From Maribellus comscasis (lineage in GTDB: Bacteria; Bacteroidota; Bacteroidia; Bacteroidales; Prolixibacteraceae): a DNA stretch of 64,000 nucleotides. The DNA lies in the NCBI RefSeq assembly GCF_009762775.1, contig NZ_CP046401.1, positions 2,852,001 to 2,916,000 on the forward strand. Direction: 5' to 3'. Shown piece after piece: positions 54,900 through 62,723 of the stretch. Within the stretch, counting starts at the first letter, position 1, and every line of letters starts with the position of its first letter. The notes beneath the pieces were generated by a model that saw only the letters and a program-made list of their open reading frames with translations, was not told where the DNA came from and ran no database searches. The position numbers and the translations under genes are program-made.

Positions 54900-56015
54900 T
54901 TATCCAAAGTATTCTTTTGAAACAAATTTTGCCTCTTCAAAAGATTCGGCTTCATAAACCAGCGAAATCCCTGTGGGGTACATTTGTTGTATTTTTCCTG
55001 ATAGCAAATCCTCCTGAGTTGGGCGAATTCGCAATAAGGGTATTTTTTTATTTTGTGCCAGCTGATATGCTGAATTTACATCGTTTAGGTAAGATTGTCC
55101 AAAATCAAAAGACTGAATTGAAGGGAGCTCAAAAATTTCTTTCAGATTAAAATCTATTTTTCCACAGGAATGGATTCCACCGCCACCCATTTCCTTTAAT
55201 ACGAATTCATCGTGAGGAGCCACTTGTGCTGCATACATATCCGAAGAAATCATAATAGCGGAATCGTTTCTTATCAGGATATTTCCTTTTATCGGAATGG
55301 CATGTTGATAAGAGTATTCGTCAATGTCTGATGATATTAATGGTTGCAGATGTTTTGCAAATCCAATCTGTGCTTTCGCCATAAGGTGTAGCCCGTTGTC
55401 AATCATTTCAGGATCGAGGATGAAGTCGGTGTAAATTTCGCTTCCCCTCAGTAGTTCAAGTGAATCCAGTGGCCCCTGAAGGTCGGGCAAAACAATTTTG
55501 ATACATTTTTGCAGATTGGGAAAATCGGCTAGGATATCGTTGTAAAACCGGTATCTTTCAACAACCTGCGGGCAAATACCCTGAGAAAAATCCAGTGGAT
55601 CTTTGTCAAAAACAGATTTGAATTCATCCGGTGTTTCAAAGTGGCGCACCCAAGGGGGATTGTCGTCGCGTTGTTCCACATTCCCCCCAAAAAGTGAAGC
55701 AATAATTACTGTACCGAAATTAGCTCGGACAGTGTAAGGTAGGTCGTCTTCGATTTCAGAATGTAAAAAAATGCTGGTATCAAAAGCATGAACGAGTTCA
55801 TTGAAAAGCATCTTTTCAGGATCATCAAAAATTTCACGATGAGGAAAAGGCAGTAACTTTGTCGGTTTTGGATAAGGATAGGAAATAATTAAAGGAAGCC
55901 TTTCCACCGGTTCCCAGCTTAAGGCTTTGCGATGAATAGTGTCAATTTTATGCTGGTTTTCCAGACTTAATTGATCTTCGAGCGTTAGTAACAGATTGTA
56001 TAATAGTTTATTCAT
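54900..56015 (-). CDS. Second, divergent UroD-family protein
   Basis: A 371-residue protein with the same superfamily fold by sequence pattern: RLPLIISYPYPKPT near the start, DLQGPLDSLELLRGSEI in the middle and GGGIHSCGKIDFNLKEIF (HxC) near 278. It has weak similarity to its neighbour and no clear third zinc ligand at the end. The start (ATG 56015) overlaps the stop of the propeller gene (ATGA), so the two are coupled. The pair may form a heterodimer or act on the same intermediate. No corrinoid protein or reactivase is in the window. Confidence 0.68.
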   Translation of the reverse strand: MNKLLYNLLLTLEDQLSLENQHKIDTIHRKALSWEPVERLPLIISYPYPKPTKLLPFPHREIFDDPEKMLFNELVHAFDTSIFLHSEIEDDLPYTVRANFGTVIIASLFGGNVEQRDDNPPWVRHFETPDEFKSVFDKDPLDFSQGICPQVVERYRFYNDILADFPNLQKCIKIVLPDLQGPLDSLELLRGSEIYTDFILDPEMIDNGLHLMAKAQIGFAKHLQPLISSDIDEYSYQHAIPIKGNILIRNDSAIMISSDMYAAQVAPHDEFVLKEMGGGGIHSCGKIDFNLKEIFELPSIQSFDFGQSYLNDVNSAYQLAQNKKIPLLRIRPTQEDLLSGKIQQMYPTGISLVYEAESFEEAKFVSKEYFG

Positions 56016-57265
56016 TTCAACATGTTATCAAGTTCTTCCAATTTAAACCGGGTTGAAACGAGAGAGTAATTCTCCCCCGGATGATAACTAACAGAGTTTG
56101 TAGCAACAAAGGTTCCGTCAGGCAGTACTTCAAGTCCTGGGTATTCCGTTGTTTTATAAGTATGTAAAAGTTTTACCCTGTATTGTCCTTCACGTCCTTC
56201 AACCAAATCATCGTAAGTACCAACCCATGCAACAAAGTGGCCTTTGGTGGGGCTGTTTTCTGCAACATCTCTGCCCACAATAACCAGGCGGCCATCCGGA
56301 GCATATGTGGCCTGATGTCTGTCCATTGTTACACTGGCTGTAGATTGGTATGGTTCAGACCAGGTTTTTCCTTCATTATTTGAAATCATTATCCATGAAT
56401 TGTAGTCTCTGTTGTTTTCACGAATCAGCATTAATAACTGATTACCATCCGGAGAACGAATAACTTCGGGTTCGCAAAGTTTAAAGGTAGAGCCAAGATC
56501 TAATATTACCCGCCAGTAGCTCCAGGTTAATCCGCCATCAGTTGAATGGCTTTGAGCAATGATGTTGGTTCGATCCCATTCTCCAACCCTCCTGAGATTG
56601 GTGAAACCCAGCAAACTTTTCCCACCCTCAGCAGATACAATAGCAGTAAATGGCATAACAGTAGGCGGCAATGAATTTTCACTTAAGTATCCTTTCCTGT
56701 CAGACAAAGGTGTTGCTTCCATTGGTGACCAGGTAGTACCTCCATCTTCAGAAATTGACTGGTACATTTGAAAGTCTTTATTTCCATCCAGCGGAAAGTC
56801 TCTTTTTATAAATTCTTTTCGGATTTTTCGATTGGCAAATATGAATAAACGTTCTTTCCCCTGTGGGTCAGTCAAACGATAGAGTGGAGGACAATTTTCA
56901 TATTGAGACCAGTTTTCAGGAACATTTAACAGCCCGCTCCATGTAAGTCCACCATCGGTACTTTTTTTTAAAGGACCTACCGGGCCACCATGACCAAAGG
57001 TCCAGGCAACAAACATTGTTTTGCCATCGGGCATTAATAAAGTACTGCAATGTCCGTTTCGCTTGTCTTTTGTGCCTTTTGATATGATTACATGACGGGA
57101 AGAATCCTTTGAAATGTCTACTGTTGGAATGCTAATGTTTCTTTTATCGAAACCAGTTGTATCTGCAGAAATGCTGGTATTTGCCGGCCTGTTATTGCAA
57201 CTGTTTAAAACTATAATGGCCAGGCCTGTAATCAGAAGTCTAAAATTTATATTGGATAATTTCAT
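56012..57265 (-). CDS. Asp-box propeller lipoprotein, sialidase-like without the RIP arginine
   Basis: A 417-residue lipoprotein (lipobox C23, IVLNSC). Its six-bladed propeller has Asp boxes STDGGLTW, SEDGGTTW, STDGGLTW and SNNEGKTW. It is closely related in pattern to the first propeller of the protein at 43781-46006 (PTVDISKDSSRHVIISKGT; VAWTFGHGGPVGPL; FVAWVGTYDD). The RIP arginine of GH33 is replaced by NGHCSTLLMPDGK, so it may not be a standard sialidase. It is coupled to the UroD-like gene and lies 25 bases behind the FAD oxidoreductase. Confidence 0.75.
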   Translation of the reverse strand: MKLSNINFRLLITGLAIIVLNSCNNRPANTSISADTTGFDKRNISIPTVDISKDSSRHVIISKGTKDKRNGHCSTLLMPDGKTMFVAWTFGHGGPVGPLKKSTDGGLTWSGLLNVPENWSQYENCPPLYRLTDPQGKERLFIFANRKIRKEFIKRDFPLDGNKDFQMYQSISEDGGTTWSPMEATPLSDRKGYLSENSLPPTVMPFTAIVSAEGGKSLLGFTNLRRVGEWDRTNIIAQSHSTDGGLTWSYWRVILDLGSTFKLCEPEVIRSPDGNQLLMLIRENNRDYNSWIMISNNEGKTWSEPYQSTASVTMDRHQATYAPDGRLVIVGRDVAENSPTKGHFVAWVGTYDDLVEGREGQYRVKLLHTYKTTEYPGLEVLPDGTFVATNSVSYHPGENYSLVSTRFKLEELDNMLK

Positions 57266-57290
57266 TCTTAAAATTTATGTTGGAATTATT

Positions 57291-58724
57291 TTATGTTTGA
57301 TCAACTCTTGGATAAATAGGCGGCAACTGTTCCTTTTCGATAATGGCACCCGCTGCTTTTAATTCTTCCCTGAGCTTCTGAATATCTATTTGGTGAAAGG
57401 AAGTGTCTTTTCTGACCACCTGTTTTGCAGCCATTCCTGCTGCTTCGCCCATGGCCATACATGGCGCCATAACCCTTACGGGGCCCAGAACCTGGCCTTC
57501 CACACTTACTGCCCTTCCCGGACAAATGAGGTTTTCAACCGGTTTTGGCAACATAATTCGGTAAGGAAGCGGTGTGCTCAATCCCTTTTTTATTTTGTAT
57601 TTGTAACCGGTTATTTCGTCATTGGCAAAAGGTTGTACACTTGGTTTTTCGGGGTCGGGTAAATCCCATCCATACATGCTAAAGCCAATACAATCGTCAA
57701 ATGTCTTATCCTGTGCCAGGTCGTCAATTGTGAGCATAAAATCGCCAACTATACGGCGGGTTTCCCGAACACCCATTTGCGGAGCTATGGTTTTAACGCG
57801 GGCATTTTCAAATCCTGGAATGTATTTTCTGAAAATTTCCATTAACTTTTGATTCTCTTTTCTTCCTCGCTTCATTCCCTCTGAAAGCGATTTTCCATCT
57901 GTCCCGTCTACACCGGTAAGTCGATTGGTATTGATATAAAACTCCCCGTCTTCAACCAGTTTGGTAGCAATAAAAATATCGTAAGGGAAGTTCCAGATAC
58001 CTTTATCCCGTAGTTCGGTTATCAGCTTTCGTAATTTGGGATCCTTTTCTTTTTCAATGTATTCTGTAAGCGCTTTTTCATCTACATTATACACATGAAA
58101 GATAAGAGAAGCCGGTGTCATTTTTCCATCTTCCTTTCTCCCTTTTATGGTCTGGCAGCCTGATTTAAATGCTACTTCGGCATTCCCTGTAGCATCAATT
58201 ACTGCTTTTGTTTTTATCGCCTGAAGTCCGCCCCTGTTGTAAACGATCAGATGTGAAATGGTATTTTTTTCTGTAATCACATCAACAAATTGTGTTTGAA
58301 GTAACACGTCAACACCTGCCATCTCCATTTTTTCATCCAGAAACAGGTCAACAGCAAAAGGATCTAACGGAATCCCGTGGATAAACCAGTTGAACCAACC
58401 GTAAGGGTGATATTTTTCTCCTTCTTTTAATTGGGGTAAAACAGCATATCCGCGGCTGGCAGATTCTTCTGCCAATGATTTAAACAGTCCGCCAACAACC
58501 CACGCACCTTCCTGTGTTCTTCCGCCGAGCCAATGTGAAACCAAACCAGTTACTGCCATTCCGCCAAGTTGGCCCATGCTTTCAATCAAGAGTGTTTTTA
58601 ACCCCTCCCTTTTAGCGGACAAAGCCGCAGCACAGCCGGAAGGGCCTCCCCCGCAAACTACTACATCGTATTCAGAGGTAACAGGAATATCTTGTTTATA
58701 TAAAATTTGTTTTATTGAGTTCAT
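57291..58724 (-). CDS. FAD-dependent oxidoreductase (PF12831 type)
   Basis: A 477-residue flavoprotein with dinucleotide-binding GGGPSG at 25-30 (EYDVVVCGGGPSGCAAALS), a second FAD contact near the C-terminus (PGRAVSVEGQVLGPVRVMAPCMAMGEAAGMAA) and the AVIDATGNAEVAF segment typical of this class. There is no signal peptide, so it acts in the cytoplasm. Substrate unknown. Proteins of this class are frequent in carbohydrate loci of Bacteroidota and Planctomycetota. It lies 2 bases behind the symporter-fusion gene and 25 bases before the propeller gene. Confidence 0.82.
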   Translation of the reverse strand: MNSIKQILYKQDIPVTSEYDVVVCGGGPSGCAAALSAKREGLKTLLIESMGQLGGMAVTGLVSHWLGGRTQEGAWVVGGLFKSLAEESASRGYAVLPQLKEGEKYHPYGWFNWFIHGIPLDPFAVDLFLDEKMEMAGVDVLLQTQFVDVITEKNTISHLIVYNRGGLQAIKTKAVIDATGNAEVAFKSGCQTIKGRKEDGKMTPASLIFHVYNVDEKALTEYIEKEKDPKLRKLITELRDKGIWNFPYDIFIATKLVEDGEFYINTNRLTGVDGTDGKSLSEGMKRGRKENQKLMEIFRKYIPGFENARVKTIAPQMGVRETRRIVGDFMLTIDDLAQDKTFDDCIGFSMYGWDLPDPEKPSVQPFANDEITGYKYKIKKGLSTPLPYRIMLPKPVENLICPGRAVSVEGQVLGPVRVMAPCMAMGEAAGMAAKQVVRKDTSFHQIDIQKLREELKAAGAIIEKEQLPPIYPRVDQT

Positions 58725-58726
58725 TT

Positions 58727-61324
58727 CTATTGTTTTTTTAATACTGAATAAATAGTAAGTCCCTTTGTACTTTTTGTATCAACAAAAAGCAAGCTGGCCA
58801 GGTAGCCAATAATAACGCAACTGATGATTCCAATACCACTATAAAGGAAAAAGTGTAATGACGTAAAGTTTTTCACCCATAGAAGTATAATTGCACTTGT
58901 AAGAGTGCCAATAACAGCACCTTTACCATTGGCCCTTTCGCTAAAAATTCCAAGGATAAAAACTCCGGTCATGGCACCTGTAAAAAGTCCTGCAAATTCA
59001 AGGACAATATCCCAAACAGAAGTGATATCGAAAAAGGTCATTACAATGGCGATGAGCGTTCCCATGACACCCAGGCCTGCAGTTATCCACCGGGCAAGCG
59101 AAACTTTTCGGAGTTCCGATTTTGAACTCACACGGCGGTGCAGAAAATCACGCATCAATACTGTAGTTGAACTGTGAATAGAACTGTCGACACTGGACAT
59201 GGAGGCGGCAAAAATCCCGGCAATAATTATCCCGCTTATCCCTGAGGGAAGGTTTTGTCCAATAAAAAAAGGTACGATTTCGTCGTTGGCAAGCGCGGGA
59301 TCTATTAGGTTAGGATTGACTTTGTAAAAAACATACAGCGCAGTTCCCAATCCAAAAACAGCCATCGCCCAGGGAATGGATACAGCTACATCAGTCCATA
59401 AGGCTTTTGCTGTCTCTTTTTCATCGCGGGTAGTTAAATACCGTTGTACCACCGACTGGTCGGTGGACATCGTTCCCAGCCTGTTGAAAATATTACCGAT
59501 TATTATTACCCAGAAAACGGCTGTTGTGAGATTGAGATCAAAACTCCCGAAACTGAATTTATGGTCGTTCCAGGCCACATTGGTAAATGTTGTAAATCCT
59601 CCGTCAACATTAAAAAAGATATAGAAGATTATCAGGAAAATACCGCCAAATAATACGATAGCCTGAATTACATCAATCCATATAACCGCATGCATTCCCC
59701 CCAGAACTGTATATGTTGTGGCAAGTAACCCGATAATCAGGATACAAATTATGGTATCCATACCGGTAACAGCAGACAAAGCAATGGCAGGGAGGAATAT
59801 GATGGCTCCCAGCCTCCCGATAAGTTGGAATAACAGGTAAAGTGCGGCTATGAATTTGCGAATAAAAGGATTAAACCGTTTTTCAAGGTATTCATAAGCA
59901 CTGGTCACATTTAAACGCCTGTAGAAAGGTACAAAGGCATAAATAACAACAGGTACAGCAACAAACCACGTGAGTACACCGGCAAAATAGCTCCAGTTGG
60001 TGGCAAATGACTTTGCCGGTATAGACATAAAGCCAATGGAACTTACCTGGGCTGCCATCATACTCAGTCCTGCTGCCCAGAACGGAATTTTTTGTCCACC
60101 CAGAAAAAAGTCTTTTGATGATTTATTCTTAGAAGAGAAATAGTATCCAAGAAATGCAATTAATGCCAGGTAAATAAACAACATGGCATAATCCAATGTC
60201 GAAAAATTGTCTTTTTTTACCGAGTTAATGGTAGCACTTAATACTCCGGGCGTTCTTTTTCCAGGCCTGAGTTCACCTCCGGGGATAACAATCTGGTCGT
60301 TCCACATTAATGCAGTTGTATTGACTACTCCTCGGGGCATTTCTCCTGCTTCTGTCCAGGTATTGGTAATGGTATTATACGATAAGATTTTGTTTGTGAA
60401 TCGGTATTTATCTTTTACTTCCAGAATTTTATCAACGTCATGTCCGTCGGAGCCGCTAAAAAGAAAGATTTGTGAGCCTCCCACCGGAAGCACGGGAGCA
60501 GCAAGAGCAGGATAGGGCATGTTTGCTTTCTTTGTCCATTCCCCGGTTTTTGGGTCGAATGAGTAGCTGTCGTTAAGATAGCCGGCATCTGATTTTCCGC
60601 CAAAAAGAAACAGGCAATTATAATCGCCGTTTGATTGGGTAACCAGTGATGAACCAAATCGTTCACCTCCCGGACAAGATTCCTGTTTTTCCCAGCCCAT
60701 TTCATCACTATCCAGATTTAATCTCCAGAAATTATCCGTTATTTCTTCTTTTTCGTTATCCTGAGTTTTACCACCACAGACATAAATTATATTGCTTATA
60801 GCTGCAGCAGAAAAATAGGAAGTAGCTACCGGAATTGGTGGTATTTTTTGTTGAATTTCTATTTTTTGATTTTCACTATTCCAGTGAAGCAAAAAAACGT
60901 TATTGTATTTTTGATTTTCACCTTGTCCTCCGATGCACAACAATCCTTCGGTAGTTGTGACTGCTGCTCCATGTGCCATAGAATATGGTAAATGTCCGGC
61001 AAAATGCCATTGGTAATTATCACCGCTTTTGATACAGACAAATACGGAATCAGTGTAAATTTTTTGCCCTCCCTCCCAAAGAGGTTTATCAAAATAAGAA
61101 CCTCCGGCTACAATGAGGACATCGTCATAAATTCCTGAAAATGCACCGGCAACTCCTTTTTTTACAGGAATATCAGGAATTGATGATTCGGAAAAATTAA
61201 GCCAGTTGGCAGATTTTTGATTTGAATTACTGGCCAGAATACCATTACTGGCCAGTAAAATAAACAGGGACAAAAAAAATAATATCTTTTTTATCAAACT
61301 GAATTGAAGTGTCATATTAATCAA
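58727..61324 (-). CDS. Sialic acid mutarotase (Kelch) fused to sodium/solute symporter, second copy
   Basis: An 865-residue paralogue of the fusion at 35397-38027 with the same layout: signal peptide (to about 32), Kelch propeller (about 40-375, with DDVLIVAGGSYFDKPLWEGG, CIGGQGEN, FLFGGKSDAG, LFSGSDGHD) and then the SSS symporter (about 380-865; SSKNKSSKDFFLGGQKIPFW, TDQSVVQRYLTTRDEKETA). Both copies keep KRTPGVL/IRTPKIL just before the first membrane helix. Two similar fusions in one locus suggest different substrates, such as two anomers or two modified sialic acids. It precedes the FAD oxidoreductase with a 2-base gap. Confidence 0.85.
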   Translation of the reverse strand: MINMTLQFSLIKKILFFLSLFILLASNGILASNSNQKSANWLNFSESSIPDIPVKKGVAGAFSGIYDDVLIVAGGSYFDKPLWEGGQKIYTDSVFVCIKSGDNYQWHFAGHLPYSMAHGAAVTTTEGLLCIGGQGENQKYNNVFLLHWNSENQKIEIQQKIPPIPVATSYFSAAAISNIIYVCGGKTQDNEKEEITDNFWRLNLDSDEMGWEKQESCPGGERFGSSLVTQSNGDYNCLFLFGGKSDAGYLNDSYSFDPKTGEWTKKANMPYPALAAPVLPVGGSQIFLFSGSDGHDVDKILEVKDKYRFTNKILSYNTITNTWTEAGEMPRGVVNTTALMWNDQIVIPGGELRPGKRTPGVLSATINSVKKDNFSTLDYAMLFIYLALIAFLGYYFSSKNKSSKDFFLGGQKIPFWAAGLSMMAAQVSSIGFMSIPAKSFATNWSYFAGVLTWFVAVPVVIYAFVPFYRRLNVTSAYEYLEKRFNPFIRKFIAALYLLFQLIGRLGAIIFLPAIALSAVTGMDTIICILIIGLLATTYTVLGGMHAVIWIDVIQAIVLFGGIFLIIFYIFFNVDGGFTTFTNVAWNDHKFSFGSFDLNLTTAVFWVIIIGNIFNRLGTMSTDQSVVQRYLTTRDEKETAKALWTDVAVSIPWAMAVFGLGTALYVFYKVNPNLIDPALANDEIVPFFIGQNLPSGISGIIIAGIFAASMSSVDSSIHSSTTVLMRDFLHRRVSSKSELRKVSLARWITAGLGVMGTLIAIVMTFFDITSVWDIVLEFAGLFTGAMTGVFILGIFSERANGKGAVIGTLTSAIILLWVKNFTSLHFFLYSGIGIISCVIIGYLASLLFVDTKSTKGLTIYSVLKKQ

Positions 61325-61330
61325 AGTAAT

Positions 61331-62653
61331 TTATTGACTTGTTATCCATTCCAAATTAAAATTTATACAGTAAACCGGCTTGTTTATGCCTGCTTCGTAT
61401 ATAACTAAAATTGTATTGTCGGGTAGTAGAGTAAGATCGCTGTACCAGGCCGGGCCTTCGTCTGCAACTTTGGAAACAGGCCAGCTTTCTCCTTCGTCGT
61501 GACTTAAGCGTATAACAAGCTTTTCGCGTTTTCCCGGAATTTCATTTTTGCTATATAAAAGAATTTTTTTGTCAGTGTTTTCAGAAGGGATAGCCACTAA
61601 TCCACCGTCACAGGGATTGGTTAAAGGGAAATTGGAGTCAATCTTAATATTAGTCCATGTAGCCCCTTTGTCATGACTAATTCCGGTTATACGTCGATTG
61701 TCGGTTTGCCCGGAAGTTACACTAACGTAACGGGAATTGATGTATACATCTCCGTTTTCCAGTTCTGCTATTCTCGACTCATTCATGTTTAACCCATCAT
61801 GGCCAAAAGCTGAACCGTAGTGCCATGTTTTTCCATGGTCATCACTATAAATGGTGCAAATACCGTATTGCCTTTCTTCTATCGGTATACTTCCTTCATC
61901 TATTTTTCCGAGGGCAGTTCTGTTCCATAGCTGGAGAAGAAGCCGTCCGCCTGTAAGTTGAATTCCATGCCCGGGGCCCGGCATATGAAAAGCTCTACCG
62001 AGATAGTCACATGGATATCCGTTAACATCGGTTATCCAGTTGCCGTTTTCATCTTTGTTGGGAGATCCGTCTTCTTTTGCATTTAAAAGGTCTGTAACTT
62101 CTGTTCTTTCAGACCAGGTTAATCCGTCGTCATCACTGTATTTGTAGAAAACTTTTGTATATCGTTGCAGGTTTTGTTCGGCAACAGCTCCTTCGCTTAA
62201 AGAGTAGAAGAAGAATATACGTCCGGTTTCTTTATCTACTATTGGAGCTACATTTGTCCATACTTCTTTTTTGTTTCTATCATCAATGGGGGCAATTTCA
62301 TTTGCATGAGCAGACCAATAATTACCATCGCATTTTTCAATGTAAATATTTTTGGACCAAGTTTTTCCATTGTCTGCACTTCTTCTAAGAACGAGTGATT
62401 TTGGATCTTCGTCGCCTGCAATCGGACGTTCTTCGGCAAATGCAAGTACAGTTCCTTTTGTTGAAACGATGATTCCGGGAATTCTGTACATTTCAACATT
62501 TTCTTCGGTAGGATTCCAGACTATTATTTTTTGTGGATTATTGTTAATATATTCTTTCCTTTTGTTTTTTTTTGACTGACATGAATTGGCCAGAAAAAAT
62601 ATACAAGAGATAAGAAGTAAGAGTGATATTTGTTTTGTTTTCACGGATATCAT
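61331..62653 (-). CDS. GH33 exo-alpha-sialidase, lipoprotein
   Basis: A 440-residue lipoprotein (lipobox C25, LANSC). GH33 features: R57 in MYRIPG, LAFAEERPIAGDEDPKSLVLRRS around the catalytic Asp region, Asp boxes [24 protein letters not shown] and SHDEGESW, E in MNESRIAELENGDVYINSRY, and the nucleophile region PAWYSDLTLLPDN with IYEAG. First enzyme gene after susD in the direction of transcription, separated from it by a strong hairpin, and 6 bases upstream of the symporter-fusion gene. Confidence 0.9.
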   Translation of the reverse strand: MISVKTKQISLLLLISCIFFLANSCQSKKNKRKEYINNNPQKIIVWNPTEENVEMYRIPGIIVSTKGTVLAFAEERPIAGDEDPKSLVLRRSADNGKTWSKNIYIEKCDGNYWSAHANEIAPIDDRNKKEVWTNVAPIVDKETGRIFFFYSLSEGAVAEQNLQRYTKVFYKYSDDDGLTWSERTEVTDLLNAKEDGSPNKDENGNWITDVNGYPCDYLGRAFHMPGPGHGIQLTGGRLLLQLWNRTALGKIDEGSIPIEERQYGICTIYSDDHGKTWHYGSAFGHDGLNMNESRIAELENGDVYINSRYVSVTSGQTDNRRITGISHDKGATWTNIKIDSNFPLTNPCDGGLVAIPSENTDKKILLYSKNEIPGKREKLVIRLSHDEGESWPVSKVADEGPAWYSDLTLLPDNTILVIYEAGINKPVYCINFNLEWITSQ

Positions 62654-62675
62654 TTTTAGATATTGGGTTAATCTT

Positions 62676-62718
62676 TAATATAACAGGATTGGCCTTTTAA
62701 GCCAATCCTGTTATATTA
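62676..62718 (-). terminator. Perfect 18-base hairpin after susD
   Basis: TAATATAACAGGATTGGC pairs perfectly with GCCAATCCTGTTATATTA around a 7-base loop, starting 5 bases after the susD stop. There is no real T-tract on the minus strand, so it may act as partial terminator or as an RNA stabiliser that sets the ratio of SusCD to the downstream enzymes. Confidence 0.7.
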
Positions 62719-62723
62719 CATTT

